Part shown: piece by piece, positions 9,575 to 18,174 of the stretch
Position numbering within the stretch: position 1 is the stretch's first letter
Layout of the letters: each line of letters begins with the position of its first letter
Program-made: the position numbers and the translations under genes
Assembly: GCF_016862395.1 (NCBI RefSeq)
Contig: NZ_BOMW01000036.1
Coordinates: 1 to 64,000, forward strand
Source of the DNA: Actinoplanes siamensis
GTDB taxonomy: Bacteria > Actinomycetota > Actinomycetes > Mycobacteriales > Micromonosporaceae
Reading direction: 5' to 3'
DNA: 64,000 nt
The notes under the pieces: generated by a model
What the model saw: only the letters and a program-made list of their open reading frames with translations
Databases searched by the model: none
What the model was told of the DNA's origin: nothing

Positions 9575-9976
9575 TCAGTCGTCGTCGGAGCCCTCGGTCA
9601 GGGTGTCGTGGACGCCGTCGGCGTAGCCCCTCGCGTACTCCCAGGTCACGTAATGATCGGGGTCGGGGTCGTAGGCCGGCTCGTGCACCCGCGGGCGCCC
9701 ACTGCTCAACAGGTGGCGCAGGTTGCCCCGGAGCAGGTCCCAGTCGAAGTAGTGCGGCTCGTGGCAGTCCTCACACTCGATGACCAAGCCACGGATGCCG
9801 GTCGGGCTCAGTAGAGCCTGATAGATCTCGAGGTCGGAGAGATCCTCCAGAACGTCCTGCCGCTCCTCCTCGGTCAGCGGTTCGCTCTCGGCGTCCTCGT
9901 TGAGGTCGTCGAGTTCCGCGGCCGGGTCGGCGGGGTCGCCGTTGAACGGGTCGATCGGCTCTTCTTGCACCCCCAT
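9575..9976 (-). CDS. DUF5319 family protein
   Basis: Small acidic protein of 133 residues, conserved beside guaB in actinobacteria (the Rv3412 family). Visible features are an acidic N-terminus (DPADPAAELDDLNEDAE), a probable metal-binding or structural ECEDCHEPHYFDWDLL, and an acidic tail ending GSDDD. GGGAGGTG precedes ATG. It is divergent from guaB and convergent with bldM. Its function is unknown. The roughly 250 bp between it and bldM are GC-rich with no convincing gene; the sigma-D/anti-sigma pair found nearby in mycobacteria is absent here. Confidence 0.82.
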   Translation of the reverse strand: MGVQEEPIDPFNGDPADPAAELDDLNEDAESEPLTEEERQDVLEDLSDLEIYQALLSPTGIRGLVIECEDCHEPHYFDWDLLRGNLRHLLSSGRPRVHEPAYDPDPDHYVTWEYARGYADGVHDTLTEGSDDD

Positions 9977-10075
9977 ACCGTACTCACCTCCCGGGGGAGT
10001 GTGCTGGCCCGCACGTTCTGTCCGCCGCCAGGGTGCCCCGCCCGGGATGGGTAGGATGATGGACTCCGCCTCTTG

Positions 10076-10107
10076 TCTAGGGATGACCTGTTCTAGGGAT
10101 GATCTGT
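10076..10107 (+). repeat. 16-bp tandem duplication over the guaB ribosome-binding site
   Basis: TCTAGGGATGACCTGT is followed directly by TCTAGGGATGATCTGT, with one mismatch. The second copy supplies the AGGGAT ribosome-binding sequence and the first two bases of the GTG start of guaB. The first copy ends in CTGTTC and gives no start codon in the same place. Confidence 0.75.
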
Positions 10108-11593
10108 GGAAACTGACAGCGCTCGCACTGTTCCCCTCGGTCTGACTTTCGACGACGTGCTCCTGCAGCCCGGCGAGTCGGACGTGGTGCCCAGCCGGGT
10201 CAACACGGTCACGCGTCTGACCCGCAACGTCGAGCTGTCCATTCCGCTGCTCTCGGCGGGGATGGACACCGTCACCGAGGCGCGCATGGCGATCGCCATG
10301 GCGCGGCAGGGCGGCATCGGCGTGCTGCACCGCAACCTCTCCGTCGAGGACCAGGCCACCCAGGTCGACCTGGTGAAGCGCTCCGAGTCCGGCATGATCA
10401 CCAACCCGGTGACCTGCAGCCCGGACGACACCCTGCGCCAGGTCGACGCGCTCTGCGGGCGCTACCGGATCTCCGGCGCCCCGGTGGTGGACGCCGCCGG
10501 CGTGCTGGTCGGCATCGTCACCAACCGCGACATGCGGTTCGTCAACGACCTGGACGCGAAGGTCCGGGACGTGATGACCAAGGCTCCGCTGATCACCGCG
10601 CCGGTCGGCGTGACCAAGGACGAGGCGCTGGCCCTGCTCAGCCGGCACAAGGTGGAGAAGCTGCCGCTGGTCGACGAGGCCGGCCGCCTGCGTGGGCTGA
10701 TCACGGTGAAGGACTTCACCAAATCCGAGCAGTTCCCCAACGCGGCGAAGGACCCTCAGGGCCGGCTGCGGGTGGCCGCGGCGGTCGGCGTCGGCGACGA
10801 GTCGTACAAGCGGGCCCGGGCCCTGGTCGACGCGGGCGTCGACGTGGTCATCGTCGACACCGCGCACGGTCACCAGCGGGCCGTGCTGGAGATGGTGGCC
10901 CGGTTGAAGAAGGACGTGCCGATCGACATCGTCGGCGGCAACGTGGCGACCTACGCGGGCGCCAAGGCGCTGGTCGAGGCGGGCGCCGACGCGGTGAAGG
11001 TGGGCGTCGGACCGGGCGCTATCTGCACCACCCGGATCGTCGCGGGCGTGGGCGTGCCGCAGATAACGGCGATCATGGAGGCGACCCGGGCGTGCGGGCC
11101 GGCCGGTGTCCCGGTGATCGGCGACGGCGGCATCCAGTACAGCGGTGACATCGCCAAGGCCATCGTGGCCGGCGCCAGCACGGTGATGCTCGGCAGCCTG
11201 CTGGCCGGCTCCGAGGAGAGCCCCGGCGAGCTGATCTTCATGAACGGGAAGCAGTTCAAGTCGTACCGGGGGATGGGCTCGCTCGGCGCCATGCAGTCCC
11301 GCGGCCAGGCCAAGTCGTACTCCAAGGACCGCTATTTCCAGCAGGATGTGAACGAGGACAAGCTGGTGCCGGAGGGCGTCGAAGGCCAGGTGCCCTATCG
11401 TGGTCCTCTGTCCAGGGTGGCGCACCAGCTGATCGGCGGCCTGCGCGCGGCCATGGGCTACGTGGGCGCGGAGACCATCCCCGATCTGCAGGAGCGGGGA
11501 CAGCTCATCCGGATCACCGCGGCCGGGCTCAAGGAGAGCCACCCGCACGACATCCAGATGACGGTCGAGGCCCCCAACTACCACTCCCGATAA
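10106..11593 (+). CDS. guaB: Inosine-5'-monophosphate dehydrogenase
   Basis: Oxidises IMP to XMP with NAD+, the committed step of GMP synthesis, in the cytoplasm. The 495-residue length is standard. The TIM barrel is interrupted by two CBS domains (about residues 95-215, ITNPVTCSPDDTLRQV and VGIVTNRDMRF). The catalytic loop GPGAICTTRIVAGVGVPQ carries the active Cys, with DGGIQYSGD and YRGMGSLGAM for phosphate and flap. guaB3 follows after 54 nt and guaA lies downstream past two minus-strand genes. Start is GTG within a duplicated RBS. Confidence 0.96.
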   Translation: METDSARTVPLGLTFDDVLLQPGESDVVPSRVNTVTRLTRNVELSIPLLSAGMDTVTEARMAIAMARQGGIGVLHRNLSVEDQATQVDLVKRSESGMITNPVTCSPDDTLRQVDALCGRYRISGAPVVDAAGVLVGIVTNRDMRFVNDLDAKVRDVMTKAPLITAPVGVTKDEALALLSRHKVEKLPLVDEAGRLRGLITVKDFTKSEQFPNAAKDPQGRLRVAAAVGVGDESYKRARALVDAGVDVVIVDTAHGHQRAVLEMVARLKKDVPIDIVGGNVATYAGAKALVEAGADAVKVGVGPGAICTTRIVAGVGVPQITAIMEATRACGPAGVPVIGDGGIQYSGDIAKAIVAGASTVMLGSLLAGSEESPGELIFMNGKQFKSYRGMGSLGAMQSRGQAKSYSKDRYFQQDVNEDKLVPEGVEGQVPYRGPLSRVAHQLIGGLRAAMGYVGAETIPDLQERGQLIRITAAGLKESHPHDIQMTVEAPNYHSR

Positions 11594-11647
11594 GCCTTCC
11601 CATACCCCACCCGCCGACCGGAAAACGAATGAAGGCGTCCCTGAGCC

Positions 11648-12769
11648 ATGCGTGACGTAGTGGAGATCGGCCTCGGTAAGACCGCGCAGCGCGGCTACCA
11701 CCTGGATGACATCGCGATCGTGCCGAGCCGGCGGACCCGGGATGTCGACGACGTCTCGACCGAGTGGAAGCTCGACGCGTACCCGTTCAAGATCCCCTGC
11801 GTCGCGCATCCGTCGGACGCCACCCAGAGCCCGGAGTCGGTGATCGCCCTGGGCCGCCTCGGCGGCCTGGGCGTGCTCAACGCCGAGGGCCTGTGGACCC
11901 GGTACGAGGATCCCACCAAGATCCTCGAGGAGCTCGCCGCGCTGGACGAGGAGGCGGACGCCACCAAGCGGCTGCAGGAGGTGTACGCCGAGCCGATCAA
12001 GCCGGAGCTGATCGGTGAGCGCGTCCGCCAGGTCCGGGACGGCGGGGTCACCGTCGCCGTCCGGGTGTCGCCGCAGCACACCCTGGCGCTCGCCCCGGTG
12101 ATCCTGGACGCCGGTGTGGACCTGCTGGTGATCCAGGGCACCCTGGTCTCGGCGGAGCACGTCTCCACCACCGACGAGCCGCTCAACCTCAAGGAGTTCA
12201 TCGCCGACCTCGACCTGCCGGTCATCGTCGGCGGCTGCACGGACTACAAGACCGCCCTGCACCTGATGCGCACCGGCGCGGCCGGCGTGATCGTCGGCAT
12301 CGGCGCGGACGAGTGGTCGACCACCGACACCGTGCTCGGCATCCGGGTGCCGATGGCCACCGCGATCGCCGACGCGGCCGCGGCCCGCCGGGACTACCTG
12401 GACGAGACCGGCGGTCGTTACGTGCACCTGATCGCCGACGGCGGCATCGCCACCTCGGGCGACATCGCCAAGGCGATCGGCTGCGGCGCCGACGCGGTGA
12501 TGTTGGGTGAGCCGCTGTCGCTGGCCGACGGCGCGCCGGCCGGCGGCGCCTGGTGGCACTCGGCGGCCAGCCACCCGGCCCTGCCCCGCGGTGGTTTCTG
12601 CATCGCGGGCGAGCCGGACGGCACGCTGGAGCAGTTGCTGTACGGCCCGGCGGACCGGCCGGACGGCCAGCTCAACCTGTTCGGAGGCCTGCGTCGGGCG
12701 ATGGCCAAGTGTGGGTACCGCGACGTCAAGGAGTTCCAGAAGGTCGCCCTGGTGCTGGACCGCGCCTGA
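11648..12769 (+). CDS. guaB3: GuaB3 family IMP dehydrogenase-related protein
   Basis: Member of the GuaB3 group, actinobacterial IMP dehydrogenase/GMP reductase-fold proteins lacking CBS domains. The 373 residues begin MRDVVEIGLGKTAQRGYHLDDI, a family hallmark, and contain the barrel phosphate motif DGGIATSGDIAKAIGCGAD. The canonical GPGSICTTR catalytic loop is replaced by GIGADEWSTTDTVLGIRVP, with no catalytic Cys at the usual place. Position directly behind guaB is conserved in actinobacteria. A role in purine metabolism is likely; exact activity is not shown by sequence. Confidence 0.9.
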   Translation: MRDVVEIGLGKTAQRGYHLDDIAIVPSRRTRDVDDVSTEWKLDAYPFKIPCVAHPSDATQSPESVIALGRLGGLGVLNAEGLWTRYEDPTKILEELAALDEEADATKRLQEVYAEPIKPELIGERVRQVRDGGVTVAVRVSPQHTLALAPVILDAGVDLLVIQGTLVSAEHVSTTDEPLNLKEFIADLDLPVIVGGCTDYKTALHLMRTGAAGVIVGIGADEWSTTDTVLGIRVPMATAIADAAAARRDYLDETGGRYVHLIADGGIATSGDIAKAIGCGADAVMLGEPLSLADGAPAGGAWWHSAASHPALPRGGFCIAGEPDGTLEQLLYGPADRPDGQLNLFGGLRRAMAKCGYRDVKEFQKVALVLDRA

Positions 12770-12856
12770 TCGCCGCGCTTCGCTGAGTGCTTGAGCGCTT
12801 TGCTTCGCTGCGTGACTTGATTGCCGCGCCCCGTCGCGCGGCAGAACAGGTGATAC

Positions 12857-12931
12857 CCGGTGCGGAGTCAGTTGAATCCCCGGCGTCCGCATACTTCGCG
12901 GGCGCGTGGAATTCAGCCGCCTCCGCACCGG
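12857..12931. terminator. Large inverted repeat between convergent genes
   Basis: CCGGTGCGGAG (12857-12867) pairs perfectly with CTCCGCACCGG (12921-12931); inner bases TTGAATCC and GGAATTCA can extend the arms. It lies between convergent guaB3 and the M1 peptidase gene and may end transcription from both sides. Confidence 0.4.
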
Positions 12932-12941
12932 CGTTCCCCGG

Positions 12942-14357
12942 CTACGGGGCCGTGGGTTTGACGGTTCCGTAGAGCCAGGACTGGAAGAAGCCGTCGAGGT
13001 CCATTCCGGACACCTTCTCCGCGGTGGCGATGAACTCGGCGGTCGTGCCGTTGCCGTTCCGGTGCTCACTGGTCCACGTCCTGAGCAGCCTGAAGAACGC
13101 GTTGTCGCCGATGGTCGTGCGCAGCGCGTGCACCGTCATCCCGCCGCGCTCGTAGACCGCGTCGCCGAAGAGCTGAGCCGGACCGGGGTTCCCGGGCGGC
13201 GTGCGCCAGTCGAACCGGGCGTACGAGTCGTCGAAGTGCTGCTGCGCGGTCTCCACGCCGGAGTGCTCGGACCAGAGCCACTCGGCGTACGTCGCGAAGC
13301 CCTCGTTGAGCCAGATGTCCTGCCACCTGTCGAGCGACACGCTGTCCCCGAACCACTGGTGCGCGATCTCGTGGGCGATCACTCCCGGGTTCGGCTTGCG
13401 GGTGAAGAACGAGGGCCCGTAGACCGGCCGGGACTGGGTCTCCAGGGCGTACTCGATGCGGTCGTCGGCGACCACCACCCCGCCGTTGGCGTCGAACGGG
13501 TACGGCCCGAACACGCTCGCCAGATAGTCGGTGATCTCGCCGGTCATGGCCAGCGACCGGGCGGCCGGACCGGTGGCCGGCAGCGAGTCCGGCACCGCGG
13601 TGATCATCGGTTCGCCGTCGTGCGTGCCGGTGCCGACCCGGTACTGCCCGATCACCACGAACGAGAGGTAGCTGGCCATCGGCGAGCTCTCGCTCCACCG
13701 CCAGGTGGTCGAGCCGCCCGCGGTGGCACGTGGCCCGGGCACCCCGTTGCTGATCACCTCCAGCCCGCTCGGCACCGTCATGGACAGCGCGAACGTGGCC
13801 TTGTCGGCCGGGTGGTCGTTGACCGGGTACCACGTGCTTGCCGATTCGGGCTGGCCGAGCGCGATGCCCCCGCCGTCCTTGGTGCGGATCCAGCCGCCGT
13901 TGCCCAGCGCCTTGTTCTCCAGCAGGCCGGGAACGCCGGCGTAGTTCACCACCACGGTGAACCTCTGCCCGCTCGCGATTCCGGTGGCCGGCGTGACGAC
14001 CAGCTTGTTGTCGCTGGCCAGGCTGGACGCCGCGACGCCGTCGACAGTGACTCCGGACACCTGCAGACGGGCCAGGTCGAAGTCGAACCGAGACAGATCC
14101 TGCGTCGCGGTCGCGGTGATCGTCGCGCGGCCGGCCAGCTTGCCGGCCTTCGGGTCGTAACGCAGGTCGAGGTTGTAGCCGGCCACGTCATACCCACCGT
14201 TGCCGTACTTCGGGAAGTACGGATCACCGATCCCGTCCGTACCGGGCCGGAAAGCCGGCGCGGCGACGCTCGGGGGCGGCGACGCATTGTCCTTGGTGCA
14301 CCCTGCGGCGAGGAGCAGAAGCGCCATCGCGGCGGGAATCGAACCCCGTTGTTTCAT
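12942..14357 (-). CDS. M1 family metallopeptidase, lipoprotein
   Basis: Zinc aminopeptidase-fold enzyme predicted to be lipid-anchored outside the cell: the N-terminus (MKQRGSIPAAMALLLLAAGC) ends in a lipobox Cys. The catalytic motif HEIAHQWFGD with downstream NEGFATYAEW supplies the zinc ligands and general base (HExxH-x18-E). Upstream, RIEYALETQSRP takes the place of the GAMEN substrate loop. At 471 residues it has the beta-saddle and catalytic domain but lacks the long C-terminal domain of PepN. ATG chosen because it begins the signal peptide. It is convergent with guaB3. Confidence 0.88.
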   Translation of the reverse strand: MKQRGSIPAAMALLLLAAGCTKDNASPPPSVAAPAFRPGTDGIGDPYFPKYGNGGYDVAGYNLDLRYDPKAGKLAGRATITATATQDLSRFDFDLARLQVSGVTVDGVAASSLASDNKLVVTPATGIASGQRFTVVVNYAGVPGLLENKALGNGGWIRTKDGGGIALGQPESASTWYPVNDHPADKATFALSMTVPSGLEVISNGVPGPRATAGGSTTWRWSESSPMASYLSFVVIGQYRVGTGTHDGEPMITAVPDSLPATGPAARSLAMTGEITDYLASVFGPYPFDANGGVVVADDRIEYALETQSRPVYGPSFFTRKPNPGVIAHEIAHQWFGDSVSLDRWQDIWLNEGFATYAEWLWSEHSGVETAQQHFDDSYARFDWRTPPGNPGPAQLFGDAVYERGGMTVHALRTTIGDNAFFRLLRTWTSEHRNGNGTTAEFIATAEKVSGMDLDGFFQSWLYGTVKPTAP

Positions 14358-14373
14358 CTGAGCCAGGATACGG

Positions 14374-15471
14374 TTACTTTCTGTCAACCAGTTCCGGATG
14401 CGCCTTCAGATAGGCCGCGATCTTTCCGCTGGCGACCGAGGTGAGGAAGCCCCGGGCCTCCGCGTTGAGCTGCTCGCCGAGGTAACCGCCGCCGCTGCCG
14501 ACCCCGCTGCCGTCGAGCCGGACCGAGACGATGTCGGCCGGGGTGAGATCACGCAGCGCGTACGCGTAGTCGGCCGGCTGCCGCCCACCGATGGTGACCA
14601 GCGACTGTCCCAACGCGGTGATCACCGACTGCAGTCGCGCCGGATCGGTGAGCCCCTCGCCCAGCGCCTTGTCCAGGATCGCCTTGACCATCTGCCGCTG
14701 GTGCAGCTGCCGGTCGTAGTCGCCGTTGGGCAGGCCGTACCGCTGGCGGGCGTAGTCGATCGCCTGCCAGCCCACCATGTGCTGCCGGCCCGGCGGATAC
14801 ACCGCCTGCGGCCCGGTGAAGTCGTGTCCGGAGAGTTCGCGCAGCTTGCCGTCGGGCTGCCGGTGCCGCGACCTCACCTTCCGATCGACGGTGATCTCGA
14901 TGCCGCCGAGCTCGTCCACCAGTTGGTCCAGGCCACCGAAGTTGAGGATGGCGCCGGCCTGGATCGTCCTGATGCCGGTGTAGTCGCTGATCGTCCTGGT
15001 GAGCAGCTCGTACCCGTTCTGGATGTTCTTGGTCTTCTTGCCGGGCAGGCGCGACCCGTACGCCATCGCCTCGGTGAGTTTGTGTCTTCCACCCGGAAAA
15101 CCGGATTTCCGGTAGGCGGGGATCCGCACCCGCAGATCGCGCGGAAGGGAATAGAGATACGCGGATCTGAGCCCCGGCTCCACGTGCAGCAACATGATGG
15201 CGTCGGAGTGCGGCTCCCAGCCGGGCTCGGTGATGCGCGTGTCCACACCGGCGAGCAGCAGGTCGAGCGGGCCGGTGAGGTCGGCGCCGGGGGAAGGCGA
15301 CGGGCTGGCCGCCGCCTCGGTGACGGGCGCCGATGCCGCCGGGCCCGGGAGCGCCGGCGACACCCCGGAACCGTCCGGGCCCCGATTGACGGCGATCGCC
15401 ACCCCGACCCCGGCGAGCGCGGCGACAACCACCCCGGTGACCACGGCCCAGGTGATCTTGTTGCTCCGCAT
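14374..15471 (-). CDS. LCP (LytR-CpsA-Psr) family protein
   Basis: Cell-wall glycopolymer ligase predicted to move a lipid-linked polymer onto peptidoglycan outside the membrane. One N-terminal transmembrane helix (residues 8-28) is followed by a Pro/Ala/Ser linker and the LCP domain: LLLAGVDTR, DAIMLLHVEPG, YSLPRDLRVRIP (pyrophosphate-binding Arg), INHxGG-equivalent NFGGLDQLVDELGG and ARQRYGLPNGDYDRQLHQRQ. The 365-residue length is normal. It starts 72 nt from guaA, in the opposite direction, so the two share a promoter region. Confidence 0.9.
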   Translation of the reverse strand: MRSNKITWAVVTGVVVAALAGVGVAIAVNRGPDGSGVSPALPGPAASAPVTEAAASPSPSPGADLTGPLDLLLAGVDTRITEPGWEPHSDAIMLLHVEPGLRSAYLYSLPRDLRVRIPAYRKSGFPGGRHKLTEAMAYGSRLPGKKTKNIQNGYELLTRTISDYTGIRTIQAGAILNFGGLDQLVDELGGIEITVDRKVRSRHRQPDGKLRELSGHDFTGPQAVYPPGRQHMVGWQAIDYARQRYGLPNGDYDRQLHQRQMVKAILDKALGEGLTDPARLQSVITALGQSLVTIGGRQPADYAYALRDLTPADIVSVRLDGSGVGSGGGYLGEQLNAEARGFLTSVASGKIAAYLKAHPELVDRK

Positions 15472-15542
15472 AGCGCGAACAGTAGAGGAGCCCCGCGAGG
15501 GTGCTCAATGCCCGAGTGCGCGGACGCCGGTAAACTCGCCGG

Positions 15543-17090
15543 GTGAGCACCCCGCGTCCCGTCCTCGTCGTCGACTTCGGCGCCCAGTACGCCCAGCTGA
15601 TCGCCCGCCGGGTCCGTGAGGCCCGTGTCTACTCGGAGATCGTCCCGCACTCGATGCCGGTCGCCGAGATGCTGGCGAAGAATCCCGCCGCGATCATCCT
15701 GTCCGGGGGCCCGTCCAGCGTCTACGAGCCGGGCGCACCCTCGCTCGACGCCGGCCTCTTCGACAGCGAGGTGCCGGTCTTCGGCATCTGCTACGGCTTC
15801 CAGGCGATGGCCCGGGCGCTCGGCGGCACGGTCGCCCACACCGGTTCCCGGGAGTACGGGCGGACCCTGCTCACCGCGCAGGGCGGCTCGCTGCTCCGCG
15901 ACCTGCCGGCCGACCTGCCGGTCTGGATGAGCCACGGGGACAGCGTCTCGGTCGCCCCGTCCGGCTTCATGGTCACCGCGTCCACCCCGGGCGCCCCGGT
16001 CGCGGCCTTCGAGGACCTCACCGCCAAGCGGGCCGGCGTGCAGTTCCACCCCGAGGTGGCGCACACCGAGCAGGGTCAGGAGATGCTCAAGCGCTTCCTG
16101 TACGACATCGCCGGCATCGAGCCCACCTGGACGCCCGGCAACATCATCGAGGACCAGGTCGCCGCGATCCGCGAGCAGGTCGGCGACAAGCAGGTGCTGT
16201 GCGCGCTCTCCGGCGGGGTGGACTCGGCGGTCGCCGCGGCGCTCGTCCACAAGGCGATCGGCGACCAGCTCACCTGCGTTTTCGTCGACCACGGCCTGCT
16301 GCGCGCGGGCGAGCGGGAGCAGGTGGAGAAGGACTACATCGCCGCCACCGGCATCCGGCTGGTCGTCGTGGACGCGGAGGAGCAGTTCCTCGGCCACCTC
16401 GAGGACGTCACCGACCCGGAGCAGAAGCGGAAGATCATCGGCCGCGAGTTCATCCGGACGTTCGAGGCCGCGGCCCGTGACCTGGACGCCGAGCGGCACA
16501 TCGAGTTCCTGGTCCAGGGCACGCTCTACCCCGACGTGGTGGAGTCCGGCGGTGGCACCGGCACCGCGAACATCAAGTCCCACCACAACGTCGGCGGCCT
16601 CCCCGACGACCTGCAGTTCGCGCTGATCGAGCCGCTGCGCACGCTGTTCAAGGACGAGGTGCGCGCGCTCGGCGCCGAGCTGGGACTGCCCGAGGCGATG
16701 GTTCAGCGGCACCCGTTCCCGGGCCCGGGCCTGGCCATCCGGATCATCGGCGCGGTCGACCGGGAGCGCCTGGACATCCTGCGCCAGGCCGACCTGATCG
16801 CCCGCCAGGAGCTCACCGCCGCCGGGCTGGACCGCGACGTCTGGCAGTTCCCGGTGGTGCTGCTGGCCGACGTGCGCAGCGTCGGCGTGCAGGGTGACGG
16901 CCGGACGTACGGGCATCCGGTGGTGCTCCGGCCGGTCTCCTCCGAGGACGCGATGACCGCCGACTGGTCGCGTCTTCCGTACGACCTGATCGCCAAGATC
17001 TCGAACCGGATCACCAACGAGGTCCGGGAGATCAACAGGGTTGTGCTGGACGTCACGAGCAAGCCGCCGGGCACCATCGAGTGGGAGTGA
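15543..17090 (+). CDS. guaA: GMP synthase (glutamine-hydrolysing)
   Basis: Converts XMP to GMP using glutamine amide nitrogen. The N-terminal class I amidotransferase domain has GICYGFQ with the nucleophile Cys and FHPEV with the His of the triad; the ATP pyrophosphatase domain has the P-loop SGGVDS near residue 222; the C-terminal dimerisation domain ends RVVLDVTSKPPGTIEWE-like, the classic GuaA terminus. 515 residues. GTG start close to the divergent LCP gene. Completes the guaB pathway found 4 kb upstream. Confidence 0.97.
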   Translation: MSTPRPVLVVDFGAQYAQLIARRVREARVYSEIVPHSMPVAEMLAKNPAAIILSGGPSSVYEPGAPSLDAGLFDSEVPVFGICYGFQAMARALGGTVAHTGSREYGRTLLTAQGGSLLRDLPADLPVWMSHGDSVSVAPSGFMVTASTPGAPVAAFEDLTAKRAGVQFHPEVAHTEQGQEMLKRFLYDIAGIEPTWTPGNIIEDQVAAIREQVGDKQVLCALSGGVDSAVAAALVHKAIGDQLTCVFVDHGLLRAGEREQVEKDYIAATGIRLVVVDAEEQFLGHLEDVTDPEQKRKIIGREFIRTFEAAARDLDAERHIEFLVQGTLYPDVVESGGGTGTANIKSHHNVGGLPDDLQFALIEPLRTLFKDEVRALGAELGLPEAMVQRHPFPGPGLAIRIIGAVDRERLDILRQADLIARQELTAAGLDRDVWQFPVVLLADVRSVGVQGDGRTYGHPVVLRPVSSEDAMTADWSRLPYDLIAKISNRITNEVREINRVVLDVTSKPPGTIEWE

Positions 17091-17221
17091 CGGTGAGTAG
17101 TGGATCAATCGCCCAGGGCGGCTAAATCCACCCTGAGCTGCGATTACGCAGCGCGATTCAACTGTCAGGAACCCGACAGACGGCCCGGATAGGTAACATA
17201 ATCCGGGCAGAATGCCGCTTC

Positions 17222-18169
17222 GTGACCCCCGCACTGGAACCGCTCCGCAGGATCGCCGCCTACGCCGTCGCGACCGACGACGAGGGCCGGGTCCTTCTGG
17301 TCCGGGCCTCGGCCAAGTCGGGTACTCCCGGCGTCTGGTCGCTGCCCGGCGGCGCCGTCGATCACGGCGAAGATCCCAACCACACAGTCGTCCGCGAGAC
17401 CGCGGCGGAGACCGGACTCTCCGTCGCGGTGACCGGGCTGCGTGACGTCCTGGCCGACATGCGCTCGATGCCGCACCGAGGCGTCACCATCCACACCGAC
17501 CGGCTGATCTACACCGTGTCGGTGCGCGGCGGCAACCTGATCGACCGGGTCGGGCACGCCACCGACCTGGCGCGCTGGTTCACCCTGAAAGAAGCCGAGC
17601 AGCTGAAGCTGCGGCAGTTCGCCGCGGCCGCCCTCGGGCTCAGCGCCGGCTCACCCGACCTGCGCCCCGACGTGCCGCCGACGTTCCCGTCCTTCTACGC
17701 CTACGAGGGGCCGGACGGCCTGCATCGGGCGCAGCGGTTCGCGGCGTACGCGATCGCGACCGACCCGTACGAGAATCTGCTGCTGACCCGGATCGCTCCG
17801 GGATATCCCGGCGCCGGCTGCTGGCATCTGCCCGGCGGCGGCACCGACTACGGCGAGCAGCCCGGCACCGCCCTGATCCGGGAGCTGGTCGAGGAGACCG
17901 GCCAGGCGGGCCGGCTGATCGAGCTGCTCGGGGTGGCCAGCCACCGGGACGCCGCCTCGCTCGGCCCGGAGGGGTACCCGATCGACTGGCACGGCGTCCG
18001 GGCGTTCTACCGGGTCATCGTGGACCGGCCGACCGAGGTGGTCATCCACGACGTCGGCGGCTCCACCTCGGAGGCGCGCTGGATGCCGTTGAAGGACGTC
18101 GCTGAACTGGCCGCCGATCAGTTGACCGAGGTCACCGCCGATGCGCTGCGGGCGGCGAAGCTAATCTAG
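17222..18169 (+). CDS. Protein with two Nudix domains (first box degenerate)
   Basis: Predicted nucleoside-diphosphate-X hydrolase with two Nudix folds in one chain of 315 residues. The second box (GGGTDYGEQPGTALIREL, then VEETG) is complete. The first box reads RETAAETG, losing one catalytic Glu of REUxEE, so only the C-terminal domain is likely active. Substrate unknown. GTG is the first codon after a 131-nt gap from guaA. The next gene, 5 nt on, is a paralogue of the same design, so this is a tandem duplication in one operon. Confidence 0.85.
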   Translation: MTPALEPLRRIAAYAVATDDEGRVLLVRASAKSGTPGVWSLPGGAVDHGEDPNHTVVRETAAETGLSVAVTGLRDVLADMRSMPHRGVTIHTDRLIYTVSVRGGNLIDRVGHATDLARWFTLKEAEQLKLRQFAAAALGLSAGSPDLRPDVPPTFPSFYAYEGPDGLHRAQRFAAYAIATDPYENLLLTRIAPGYPGAGCWHLPGGGTDYGEQPGTALIRELVEETGQAGRLIELLGVASHRDAASLGPEGYPIDWHGVRAFYRVIVDRPTEVVIHDVGGSTSEARWMPLKDVAELAADQLTEVTADALRAAKLI

Positions 18170-18174
18170 GCACA

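Noticed and set aside
9351..9626. 91-codon plus-strand ORF after bldM
   Set aside because: Low-complexity Gly/Arg-rich translation, overlapping the DUF5319 gene on the other strand.
12787..12972. 61-codon plus-strand ORF after guaB3
   Set aside because: Overlaps the end of the M1 peptidase gene, lacks an RBS and spans a terminator-like inverted repeat.
9575..13069. 1164-residue minus-strand open frame
   Set aside because: Only its last 133 codons are a real gene; the rest is antisense to guaB and guaB3 and arises from high GC content.
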